This document shows, piece by piece, positions 32,856 to 44,437 of a DNA stretch of 64,000 nucleotides (the stretch's first letter is position 1; each line of letters opens with the position of its first letter). The DNA is from Liolophura sinensis (lineage: Eukaryota; Mollusca; Polyplacophora; Chitonida; Chitonidae): the NCBI RefSeq assembly GCF_032854445.1, contig NC_088306.1, positions 12,085,386-12,149,385 on the forward strand, read 5' to 3'. The translations under genes were made by a program, and so were the position numbers. The notes under the pieces are model-generated. The model did no database searches and had not been told where the DNA came from. It saw only the letters and a list, made by a program, of their open reading frames with translations.

Positions 32856-35634
32856 GCCTGCCTGTACAGGGTCCTGTGAGCAATTCTTAATGTTGTTGGG
32901 TTGGGACTATAATCCTTCACGTGGAAAGGAACTCTTAGTTACATGTGTGTGATTTATGCTATACTAGTATTCTGTGTGAAGTTTCTAGGTTTTTCCCTGT
33001 TACAGCTGAGCAAGGACACCAGAAAAGGATTATTATTCCTTCTTTGTTTAATACAATAAATTACTTTCATGTCATGTGGTTTTGGTTAGCTCCAGAGATA
33101 TTATACTTAATGATATTTTGGTTAAAACAAAATACTTAACCATTTCTTAAAAGAAGCCAAAAGAAGTTCCAAAAATGGAGTGTAAATGCTGTAGTCTACA
33201 TGTAGGTGTTCCTTGTTAACCTACTTCTTTCTGTCATTGTTGCAACCGTCCAATTTAAACTGTTACGATTAAGGGAGAGAATCATGTGCCAGTGTTTTGA
33301 TAATGTTTAAGCAACTGTTTTCCCACTTAAAAGTTCAGTTATTAATCTTCAACACTTTTGAAACAAATGAATTTTGTTTTATACTTGTCAGTGGTCGTTG
33401 CTTAACCAGAGCTATCAGGTTTTGTTTTAGCTTATCACATTTGTTTTTTATTAACAGGTATTTTAGAAAAGTTTTGTACAACTTTTTTCGTCAAACAATG
33501 GTATTTTTAACGCGACAATTTTTAAATAGAAAATGTGAGAAAAGCTGGAAACAAACTCGTTTGTGATCAAACTGGAAGTGTATTACATGTTACGTCTAGA
33601 AAAAACCTAGTCTCGTGCACAGATCATTTGGACTTATCAAGGCTGTTATTGATTGTCCATCAAATCGCAATTAGAAAGTCACAACGAAATTATTTACATA
33701 ATAAAGATTTTAAGAGAATATTCATGATTTCACGGATCAGCATTTTTATGTTAGTGAACGCTAGACAGCGTTATTTATGACAAATAAAAGTTATGAAAAA
33801 TACATATAGAGCTGTTGCATGACCTACTTCTGGAAGCCATATTGGAGGACTGTACCTATAGCAGCCCATGTTAGCAGGGCTACTTGGCTATTGTTCTGCC
33901 AAGGTGATGACGTCACGTTGCAACCCCTCTTTTCATGGAATGACATCAGTACTACGTCATACTTGTTTATGATGTTACTGTGGTCAGACGAATTTTACAA
34001 GTTTTTGTAAGATTAGATGAAGTGGTACGCTATTCTCCTTACTTTGCCCCCTAAACAAATTGCTTTGACCTTTCAAATACCAAAAAAAAAAAAAAAAAAA
34101 AAGGGAAAAGAAAAACAATACAGGGGTATACATGTTGGTAAATCTTGTGAAAGTTAGCGCAGTTTTTTTTTTTTAGGATAGAAACATTCATACTCATTGT
34201 AATTGACATGTAAGCTTTGTTTATTTATATGTTCTTTTGGTTTTCTTTTCTTTATTTTCCATTCATCACGGTCTCAAACCATAATGCCATTTCTTTGCTT
34301 CAAGTTCTCATAGAATAGACCTCTATTCTACCTCCGTGTTTCAAATCCTTCATTCGTTTTTTTAATAAATCATGTATGTAATTCTTAAGGATGGGTTTTC
34401 TTATTTTATTTCTTGATCTGAAGGCAAATGTAATCATGTCCGATGAAACCGTTCACAGGCTGTGAAAACATGACTGATGCGCAAGGTGCTACGCATGCGC
34501 ATTTCAATGCACGAGGAAGACCAAGAACACCATCTTCAACAAGAAGAACGTGAAAGATTGCGTTAAGGTTCGCGATATTCCTACTAACATGACTAAACCG
34601 ATTCTATTAAATAGAATCGGCTCCTTGTGTGCTGTTTTACCTGTAGTAGCGGCTTGTTTGTATCGGTTTGTACACATCTGAAGAGAATTGTGAAACTTGC
34701 CAGGGGGTGTGAAGCCTAAATGGCAGTAAGTTGTTTGCAGGCAATTTTGCGTGTAAAGATGGCATTTGGAAAAGTGTTTGACATTCATTTTTTGAGAAAG
34801 ACATTCTTACATTTAAGTCTCAATCGAAAAGTTATTCCAGATGTAGGACAGTTCATTTTTGAAAGAAAAAGAAAACAAACCAAAAACACGTCGTAGAAAC
34901 CTGTTTCTTTCAAGGTATTCCCTACAATTACATAAAACCAGGCTAGCTGCTGAAAGGTTGCAGAAGGTATAGCGCCCACAGCTAAAAAAAGTCTATACGC
35001 TTTACGCTATCCCATGCGACAGACTGGCTGCACTCCGTGTTATTTTTATCAAAATTCCCAAATTGCCTTCGCACAATGCACTTAATAATATCATTTTTTG
35101 TGCTTTTAGCCAGTAAACATCAAAGCAAACAGTACAGTGACCCAGACCAACATAACCAAAGTGAAACGCAAAAAGTATGCGATGAGATTATAGAACAAAG
35201 TGTTGTGAGATTTATTTCAACAAAAAGCTTACTTCAATTTTCCCACGCAAAATTCAGTGTTTACAGTCAGATGTCTGACTATACTTACGCACATTTATCC
35301 GTCTGTTGTTGACAAACAAAAACAGCCCCGTTTGTCTTCTACAAACAAGTTGTTTATTATGTGCAGAGTGGAATCACCGGTACAGGCGTCCTCCAAGTGT
35401 CGCCGGTGACGCGTTCACTCTGGCTTTGGCACGATTGAGACGCGACTGACAGAAGCACAATGACCTTGCTGTAGACGGCTACAACTTTACAGCCCCTTCT
35501 AAACATGTATATGTCTTGTTCATTCATCTCTCATCGAACTACCCGCCTTCGGTTTGGAGCGAAAACACTCGGAAAAAAAGGATGATGTGTGGCCTAAATG
35601 TGTCCAAGCTAACCTTGTGAATCGTTGACACTGA
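32856..35634. other. No gene recognised
   Basis: AT-rich, with A21 run at 34082-34102. Plus-strand frames at 33297 (89 codons) and 35037 (91 codons, hydrophobic start after an internal Met) were examined and match nothing I know. Confidence 0.45.
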
Positions 35635-35644
35635 CGGTCTTTAT

Positions 35645-35801
35645 TACTTATTTATTTATTTATTTCATTAGTGTTTTACGCCGTACTCAAGAATATTTCT
35701 CTTATTCGACGGCGGCCAGCAATATGGTGGGAGGAAACTGGGCAGAGCCCGGGGGAAATCCACGACCATCCGCAGGTTGCTGACAGACCTTCCCACTTAA
35801 G
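35645..35801 (-). mobile_element. 5'-truncated SINE with TSD
   Basis: Tail and body only, ending 'ccttcccacttaa'. Flanking cggtctttat at 35635-35644 and 35802-35811, extendable with one mismatch. Confidence 0.9.
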
Positions 35802-36132
35802 CGGTCTTTATCACAATAAATCCTTTGAATTAAAGTAAATACTTGTACATATCTAACAGAAAAAAGCGGGGAAAAACTGTCTGCTTTAGTTGATTTAAGC
35901 CATTTACAAAACGAACAGCTTTCCAATCTTTCGATTGACAAATTAGTGTGTAATGCCGCGAGCTTAGAGTTTTTCACTTATTCGACGCAGGGTAAGTTTA
36001 TGGATGCAAGAAACATGGCTGCCCGGGGTTGACCTCTCTAGCAGGTACATGACAAACCTCTTATCCTACAGATGGTGGTGAAACGACAAGAACCTGATTC
36101 GAACTCGCGACTTTATCTTTGGTCAAAAGTCT

Positions 36133-36328
36133 GGGCCCGGTTGTTCAAGACTGTTTCAAGACTTAAAACCATGTCGCCAAGGTAACTGCGTACCAGTATA
36201 CTAAATTTGAACTTAATCTGCTGCTGTTACTCTTTCACTGCATTGACTGCTGAATTTTGCTAAAATCTTACATATAAAGTATGATTTAATACCAGTATTC
36301 GTTAATACACTTTCGAACAACTGGGCCC
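36133..36328. mobile_element. Foldback element with GGGCCCRGTTGTTC ends
   Basis: Left gggcccggttgttcaa and right ttcgaacaactgggccc are inverted copies with one or two mismatches. 196 bp, no gene. Resembles the 23242 element in plan but not in sequence. Confidence 0.6.
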
Positions 36329-37467
36329 TGATGACCGCAGCGATCTCTCGCTTTAACGACCAGAACAGACAAGGCCCCGTCTAGTGTATGAACCATACAT
36401 TTAGTTTTACACCACGGCCAGGTTACTAAGATTTACGTTCAAGAAACTTTGAGCGATTTGGGCACGAAAAAGTAAGAACTATTTGTTTTCTTTGATATAT
36501 TATGTTTTACGGGTGGAGGAAAGTTGGTATACGACCGTCCTTTGGCAAGGCACTGGTGAGCTTTTCCACGTGCATATAACGTACAGACGTGCACACCGAA
36601 CAGGTGGAATACAAAAGTTACACAACACAAACGGCCACACGGGCGTCGTCGACTACATGCACGTGTTGTTACCACGGCTCCACTATTTAACAGGGAGAGC
36701 AGGGGAATCTTTATTCCCTAATTTTTCGAAAATTTGGGAAAGATTTTTGTAGTGTTGAAAATATAATAATACATTTGTTTACCAGCCCTTTGGAAAAGAT
36801 ATGAGAATGTTGTTAATTAGGTGGTCTAAACATGTGAGAAAAAAGAAACTCACTATTCCTGCTAGAATTACACATATATACTTTGAATAAAATGAGCACA
36901 TCAGGTGCCCCAAATTGTAGAAGAAATAGTGTAATAAGATGTTGGGATTTGTTGTACGTATTAAAAATAAAATACGTGAACATCATACAAATCTAACCCC
37001 CCTCCTCCTCACCCCCAAATATCTCAGACTGACATAAATTATATTAGTTATCCTATCGCATCTTTATTAATGTACAGAAAAAAAATATCTGTTATGTACC
37101 CGTTCACCTGTAGTAAAATATGCAAGGAATAGATTCTTACGCGTGGGCGTAAACTCGATTTTCAACTAGATCATACTGAACAAGGATGTGGACAAGACTG
37201 GTTTATAGCTGGACAATTAAGTAAGTTAATATAATTACATTGGGGGAAAAAGGACACCAATCGCAAAGGGAGAAAATTGGGTTAATACATTAATATATAC
37301 GACTGTTATGCATGCAAAATAGATTCTGACGTGTTTTGTACAAAGTTAGCTGTAATTGTTTACTGGTTAATGTTATTTGGTGTACACATTTATGGTCTTG
37401 GGTAGGCGCTTGAAGTTTTACACTGTGGTGGAAATTATTCTTTCAATTCTTATTTATTCATACACTA
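36329..37467. other. No gene seen
   Basis: AT-rich unique sequence. Confidence 0.5.
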
Positions 37468-37477
37468 TATTGTTGCT

Positions 37478-37733
37478 GGGGGCCTCCGTGGCTCAGCGCT
37501 AGCGCGGCGTAATGACCCAGGAGCCTCTCACCAATGCGGTCGCTGTGAGTTCAAGTCCAGCTCATGCTGGCTTCCTCTCCGGCCGTACGTGGGAAGGTCT
37601 GCCAGCAACCTGCGGATGGTCGTGGGGTTCCCCGGGCTCTGCCCGGTTTCCACCCACCATAATGCTGGCCGTCGTCGTATAAGTGAAATATTCTTGAGTA
37701 TGGCGTAAAACACCAATCAGATAAATAAATAAG
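37478..37733 (+). mobile_element. SINE with TSD and deleted A-box region
   Basis: Starts GGGGGCCTCCGTGGCTCAG then jumps to CGCTAGCGC, losing the about 10 bases 'ttggttagcg' that include part of the A box. Target-site duplications tattgttgct at 37468-37477 and 37734-37743. Confidence 0.93.
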
Positions 37734-37743
37734 TATTGTTGCT

Positions 37744-37792
37744 TACATCGTACTCAAGGATATTTCATTTGTACAACGGCAGTGAGTATTGT
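37744..37792 (-). mobile_element. SINE fragment adjoining the previous copy
   Basis: 'catcgtactcaaggatattt' and 'gtacaacggcagtgagtatt' match the reversed SINE 3' half; the younger copy inserted at or beside its edge. Confidence 0.6.
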
Positions 37793-38169
37793 TGAGTTAA
37801 GTGTCACTGAGCCCATTGGCTCTCGACCAATGAGGTCACAGGCTCGATCCCAGTTCTCGCTTATTTCGTTTGCGGATGTAGGGGGAGAGACATGTTGTGT
37901 ATCGAATGAAAGGTCATGGTTTTTCTCTGGTTTCTTCTATCCACAACGTTCCCGGGACTACCAAGACACGATCATCGGAGCGTCACAGCTGGAGCTCTAG
38001 AATGATTGAGTCGTGCGTAGCAGTATTTTAGCCATATCGTGGCGAGAAAACCCTAAATCCATGGAGGTAACGGTTGAAGTCTTCTGTGGCAAGGCATTAA
38101 GCCTCAGCCAAATAAATAACGAGAATAAATCACAGGACGGCAACTGTTCTGTGCTTGTGTACATGCGCT

Positions 38170-38870
38170 TATTGGTCCAAAACTGGATGGGCAAAGTTTG
38201 TCACAATCACATTTGACTGTTCCATGATTGTGTACTTCTCGGTCCAAAACTGCATGGGTAAAACTCGTCACATTCGGCTGTGACGGCCCGACGATGGTAT
38301 ACCTCTCGGTCCACAAGTGGTGAAATATTGTCACATTCAGCCGTGACGCTCCGACGATGTTGTTCTTCTCGGTCCACAAGTGGGTAAAGTTTGTCACATT
38401 CAGCCTTGACGCTCGAACGATGGTGTACTTCTCGGTCCACAAGTGGGTAAAGTTTGTCACATTCAGTCGTGACGCTCCAACGAAGGTGTACTTCTCGGTC
38501 CACATGTGGGTAAAGTTTGTCACATTCAGTCGTGACGCTCCAACGGTGGTGTACTACTCGGTCCACAACTGGTTAAAGTTTGTCACATTTAGCCGTGACG
38601 TTCGGACGATGTTGTACTTCTCGGTCCACAAGTGGGTAAAGTTTGTCACATTCAGCTGTGACGCTCCAACGATGGTGTACTACTCGGTCCACAACTGGTT
38701 AAAGTTTGTCACATTCTGTCGTGACGTTCCGACGATGGTGTACTACTCGGTCCACAACTGGTTAAAGTTTGTCACATTTAGCCCTGACGCTCCGATGATA
38801 CTTCTCGGTCCAAAACTGGATGGGTAAAACATGTCACATTCAGCTGTGACGGCCCGACGATGGTGTACCT
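38170..38870. repeat. 63-bp minisatellite
   Basis: About eleven 63-bp units with CTCGGTCCACAAGTGGGTAA and GTTTGTCACATTCAGCCGTG. As 63 is divisible by three, each open register repeats a 21-residue peptide (for example VYFSVHKWVKFVTFSRDAPT), giving frames of 119-156 codons on both strands. Most likely not protein-coding. Confidence 0.93.
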
Positions 38871-40474
38871 CTGGGATTTTACATCACTAGATTACTACAA
38901 AGGACATTTGACCTCGTTATAAATACAAGTCAATCTGTATGTCTACAGTAATGCCTTGAAAACATGTCCGCAATTGTATTTAAAAAAACCCCACAGAAAA
39001 CAAAACAATACACCCCCTTTTTTTTTAATTCGACTTATAAATAAGACGAATTTTTGGAGGTAAACAATGATGAATATTATTGCTTAACGTTTTTTTTTTG
39101 GGCATTTGGTACATCGTCTCATAAGCACGTCTGTGGAACATATCCACAAATTCGGTTCACTGATAAATAAACACCTAGCCTCTATGTGTTCGCGTATGAT
39201 GTATACTTTTATCTGAAACAATATGAATTAATTATAACTGTGTTTAATTTGTGACATGTTAAAATTAAACGTCGAGTGCTATATAATAAAGCACAAACAC
39301 GTCATGTTTGATTCAGTGAGAGTTTGGGCCTAATTAGCAGTATTATAACAGGCTTAAATGTACAAAATACTTGTTTATAATGTTGTAATTGTCGCTAATT
39401 AACATCACAGCAGGCGTGGGAGGCGTCAGTTGTGCTATATAGTCAGAGAATGCGATGTTTTCTGTCAGACTATACGACAGGTGCTAATAAACTCTAACAG
39501 TTCACTGTGTCGCGAAACTGTTTGACATCCTTACTGACGCATACGCCTGGTAATTACGAAAAAATCATCTTTTCGCCTGATTGCATATACTATTATACTC
39601 TCACAAATTAGTTTATTGATATAAATATATGCGGTCCTATACACACGCATTCATCAAAACATAAAGTAATTTGCATCCTGTCGCGTGTTTAGTGCACATT
39701 GTTAGAACCGCTAAAAGCGCTGATCTTAAGAAATTAAATAAATGAAATTCTTTTAATGTTCGTCAGAATAAAGAAGACAAACTCGCGTGACAACAAAAAT
39801 TAAATTGTTCTTTCAGGCACAAATAACAAATCTTCTCTTGTTAACGTCAAAATATATATTCAAAAATGAGGCTATTAAAAAACAAAACAAAAAGAGCTTT
39901 GGTGGTTTAATTTACAGCTATAGTTTCTGCACCCAGTATATATATGATATGGCTGATTTTCCTCTACATACTTGTAGGGTAACACTGTTGGCCAATGAGA
40001 CTTCCACTAAAATTAACAATCTAGAATTAACAACATTATTCTTAATATGTAAGTTATTTGTATGTATACACATGTATAAGTAGAAGTTCTGAGCGTTTTG
40101 TGTTCCTTAGCCAGTGATGAAGGTAGATATGTACAGAGTACCTGTGTATCTGTTGTCTAACATGCAACATGGCGTGTCGCAAAATACCAGTTCCCTAAAT
40201 ACGTATAAAATACAAGGTCCCTAAATACCTATAAAATATCAACTTATGTCTGATCAAACAAAGTAGATAAACCAATTTAGGGGCGAATCTGTTTCAGTTA
40301 ACTAGAAGCACGTTAATTGCTTTGCATATAATTATATGCCGTTACTGTCATCCACAAATTACAATCGTACAGGAGGCATGGAATTATAACGAATGCTATC
40401 TAAATATCAAGGCTGTACACGAATGCTGTTTGACGTGTAGCCATGCTAACTCATGGCAAACGGACTTCTCAATG
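38871..40474. other. No gene seen
   Basis: AT-rich. The 98-codon frame at 39787 has no recognised features. Confidence 0.5.
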
Positions 40475-40990
40475 GCCTAGTGATATATAGAGTTTTATTC
40501 AACCATATCACCGGTCTTTAGAGCAGAGAGATCGTGATTCGAGCCGCTGACTGATTGTTCGGCTGTGGCTTGGTACCAGGAACTCTTGCCGTGTAATATG
40601 CGAGTTGCAATGGTTCTTCTGGGTCTTCCTCGCGGTTTCCTCATGCTCGGGTCCATCCCTAGGTTTCCTCATACATGGGTCTATCCCCCGGTTTCCTCCA
40701 TGGTCTATCAAGATATTTTCTCTGGTGTCTATCATCGAAGTTTCCCGCGATATATATCATCGTGTTTACTGTGGTTCCATCCTCTGGAGGTCTCTTTCGT
40801 GTTTCCTCCACGGTCTACCACTGAGGTTTCCTCAAGGGTCTGTCACTGAAGTTTGTTCCGGGATCTGTCATCCATGGTATCCTCTGTGGTCTGTCATCAC
40901 AGTATCCTTCAGGGTATGTCTTTCCGGTGTTATCCGGGGTTATCATCGTCGGTTTCCCTTTTGTGACCTACAATCGGTGGTTTCCCCCGT
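40475..40990. repeat. tRNA-like head followed by degenerate 30-bp repeat
   Basis: A tRNA-like stretch ('tggcctagtgatatatagag', B-box-like 'tgattcgagcc') is followed by about twelve irregular units built on 'ggtttcctc...ggtctatcatc'. The overlapping 166-codon frame is repeat-derived. Confidence 0.6.
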
Positions 40991-41710
40991 GATTCCTTAC
41001 TCACGACAGAACATAAGTCAAGTTTTCTTTAATACAGACCTGCCGTGTAATCTAAAAAGCAAACTACGGGACAATGATCCTGATACAGTTTTAAGCCATT
41101 CTTAATACAATTTTAAACCATTGTGAGAGCAATTGTGTTTCTTTATTTCCTGACATTTTTGCAAAAGATCAGATTAAAGGGGGAAGGGCCTCGTAAGTAA
41201 AGTGGCTAGACCAGACCACGCAACGTTACATTTTTAGTTGATCTTTAGTCTTAAATAATGTATCGGCACGCCATTTCGAGGTCAACTGTGTTATATGGTC
41301 AGTGAATTAAATCGTAAAAATATCTGTTTTCGTATCACAATTTGGTAATTATACAATTTTAGTTACACACGCTTGTCAGTGCTGTGATATGTCTCTAACT
41401 GTTCACGTACCACGATACTGAAATCTGAAGCGAGTGATGACAATATATAGCGTGTACGGGATTCGAACCTTTGATTGCAGCATGTACGAATCTCGCACTC
41501 TGTATATATGTAGTACCCCGAACAGTGGCAGAGCCCTATATATATATTTGGTCATATATATGTATATCAGCATTTACTCATTTCTCTGAGGTCACATATA
41601 TCAACACCATTATGGTGTAGATGATTATACACCTATGGTAGTATGAAGCTTACTCTTAGCTCTCGTGCACTTACTGTTTTCCGTTACCTGTGTCATATAC
41701 ACAACGAATA

Positions 41711-41735
41711 GTACATATATATATATATATATATA
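41711..41735. repeat. AT dinucleotide microsatellite
   Basis: About 12 TA units. Confidence 0.9.
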
Positions 41736-41764
41736 CTATCCCTAAAGCATGCATCCGTCTAAAA

Positions 41765-42031
41765 GGGGCCTCCGTGGCTTAGTCGGTTAGCGCGCTAGCG
41801 CAGCGTAATGACCCAGGAGCCTCTCACCAATGCGGTCGCTCTGAGTTCAAGTCCAGCTCATGCTGGCTTCCTCTCCGGTCGTAAGTGGGAAGGTGTGCCA
41901 GCAACCTGCGGATGGTCGTGGGTTTCCCCCGGTCTCTGCCCGGTTTCCACCCACCATAATGCTGGCCGCCGTCGTATAAGTGAAATATTCTTGAGTACGG
42001 CGTAAAACACCAATCAAAAAAAAAAAAAAAA
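41765..42031 (+). mobile_element. Young full-length SINE with 12-bp TSD, pure A tail
   Basis: Head GGGGCCTCCGTGGCTTAGTC through 'gcgtaaaacaccaatc' and about 16 A. Duplications atccgtctaaaa at 41753-41764 and 42032-42043. Close to the family consensus. Confidence 0.95.
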
Positions 42032-42043
42032 ATCCGTCTAAAA

Positions 42044-44345
42044 AATGATGCTTGAAAGAAGATTTTCTGGGTGTGATCCATCACGAGAATAAAACTGACC
42101 TTCCATTTAATCAAACACAGCACGTCTCCAACCATATTCGCATGTATGAACGTTTTCATTGATTATCAAAAACTTAATTAATCTCGTTAATTAAAGTAAC
42201 ATTATGCCTTTATTCTTGCGTTAAACTCATTAAGCTGGTTTTCTCCCTAGCAGGTATGGTTTCACTTGCCTTCAGCCTAATTTGTCGCTATTTAATCACC
42301 TGATTTGATATAGATAAAAGCAGGTACCCCTTCATACAGTATAACTTCAAGATCTCATGGACAAGAATAATATCGGATTACCATAACAATATAAACCCGC
42401 CATTATTGGATGTCAAGCCTAAACAAGCAAACTAAATCTATTTCAGTTTTAGACCTCAACTCTTTATTTCAGTTTATTTATAAATCTGTAAGGGTAGTGA
42501 CACCTCAAAATACTTTTAGTGTGTAAATGGGTTCTCGCCATAGGATTGAAAACTAAAATGCATATCAAAACAGTTAATCGGTGGAACAATATTTTATTTG
42601 ATTCTAATATTTAAATGCGTAGACTCAAAAATGATACACAAAAATGGCAAAGAGAAATTAATCGATGCGATATATCGCGTTTATAATGTACATATGATAA
42701 CTTAGTAAAGCTGGCGCGAATAAAAAACACCATTAGACTTTTAAGTTCCTACAGGAATATAAAAACAAACTGAAGCTTGGACAAAGAATCACTGATTGTT
42801 GTGAGGTGAGCAATTCGATGTTGAAAGCAACAGTAAACCAAAAACAAATATGAAGTTCTGTTTCTGATTCTATACCTTGTCTGAATCGTGTGTCAAGATG
42901 CCATAGAAGTGTATTTCTTTCAATGAAATGATTGGTACATGTACATTCTGGAGTAATGGGTTTTTTGATAATAGGCCTACAGATGTTTTGCCTCCTTGAG
43001 TATTTGCTTTGTTTAAGGATTTGTGAATACATTGATCTGTTCGAACAAAATCCGCCCTTCCTTCTAAGTTCTGAAGCCGCACACCTAACAAAACGGGCAC
43101 CTGCCGAGATAACACGTGTAGGTCTAATAAGAGACATCTGTGATGAGATCAGATTGATTTTGAGATAATAAGACAAAGTCTCAGCTTATCTCCGAGTTAA
43201 GGCACAGGTGACAGACAATGTACAATGTTATACCTGTAAACACTGATACCTGTAAAATCTGGTCTCAACTCTGCATGCCTTTCACCTTCCGACGTAATAG
43301 GCCTTTATTCTTTAGTCAGGGATAAAAAGCTAGCTTTTATGGACTGAAGGAGTTAATCCGCGGGGTTACAAAAACATCGCTCGGTGTGGAGGCCGCAAGA
43401 ATGAGCAACGTACACGACCAATTGAATGGCTAGTACCTTGTTCTTATGTTAATACAGTGCATGGTCTATAAATATATTCTACCTGGCTGCTGTGTTAAGA
43501 GAGCATATACATACATGCTTCTACAGCAGCTGATTTCTGCGTTTCCCTCGCGGCTGTTGTGCCTGCCCACGGGCTGTCCCAACACGGTGTAATATTCGCT
43601 ATAATTTACACGTTCATTGATTAGGGCCATTGGCAGTATCCAAGGACGCGGCAGGGAGGGCTATGGATTAAAATCCCACTCCCGGACAAGGTGACTCTCA
43701 GTATAAGCAGAGCGGGCAGCGAACCAAACACGGTTCCGCGTACGACGGTGCTTGAGGGTTTATGACATCCCTACTGTCAATTTTAAGGACGTGATCGCGT
43801 ATATATCTAAAACTAATCACAAAAGCTCGCATGCTCCAGTTCGGGAGTATATAATATGACCTCGGCTTTATGCTGTTGACTGACAGTCACAACACAGCGG
43901 CCTGCTGTAGGCAAGGAACTGTGCCAAAGAATATAGCGTGTCGGGCCTTGCTCAAACAACACGCAAAAGGTGTGCGACGCTAGCTGTGGCCTTTACCTGA
44001 CACAGACGCGTGTTGGATTTGCATTATATACAGGTGTTATGGTAGATAACGGATTTTCCTTCACAACACCTATAACACTGGCCCAAATTCCACTCTTTTT
44101 TTCATGACCCCTGTTGTTGACTTTGGACAATTACCAGTACATCTCGGACAATATCTAAGAGCTTTCCACTGGAATATACTGCCAAGGGGTTGTTCAGCTT
44201 TCAGAATGAAAATGTCACCAACCTGACGAAGAGATTTCCTGCAGTTAGGTAAAGAGAGACTACATCAGCTTTGGCAGCAATCTGAGGGGTTTTACAGTGC
44301 TATTTCTATACATTTATATATACTCTCGCGATACCATAATTAAAT
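42044..44345. other. Upstream of FAM124; no gene recognised
   Basis: A 147-codon minus frame (43176-42733) is the longest non-repeat frame here. It has no motif I recognise and its C-terminal half is simple hydrophobic/Ser-rich sequence. The 3' 500 bp are the probable FAM124 promoter and 5' UTR. Confidence 0.45.
43848..43854 (+). promoter_or_regulatory. Candidate TATA box upstream of FAM124
   Basis: TATATAA about 490 bp upstream of the start codon. The region is AT-rich, so chance matches are common; no initiator was identified with confidence. Confidence 0.25.
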
Positions 44346-44437
44346 ATGGAAACTTATCTCAAACGGAATTACGCCAAAAGGAACGCCTTGTCTAACACCA
44401 ACAGCAATGGGAAACTTTACCCGTTCTGGGATTACAG
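44346..44437 (+). CDS. FAM124: FAM124 exon 1
   Basis: Encodes METYLKRNYAKRNALSNTNS and then NGKLYPFWDY plus two bases of an Arg codon; donor TACAG|GTATGT. Stop TAA at 44337-44339 lies three codons upstream in frame, so this is the first usable ATG of the exon. Linkage to exon 2 rests on matching phase (AG|A) and a coherent basic/Ser-rich sequence, not on homology. Confidence 0.7.

Noticed and set aside
41455..41510. tRNA-like 'gggattcgaacctttgattg'
   Set aside because: B-box resemblance only, no cloverleaf.
42733..43176. 147-codon minus frame as a gene
   Set aside because: No motif, no splice context, other registers also open; kept only as a note in the upstream region.
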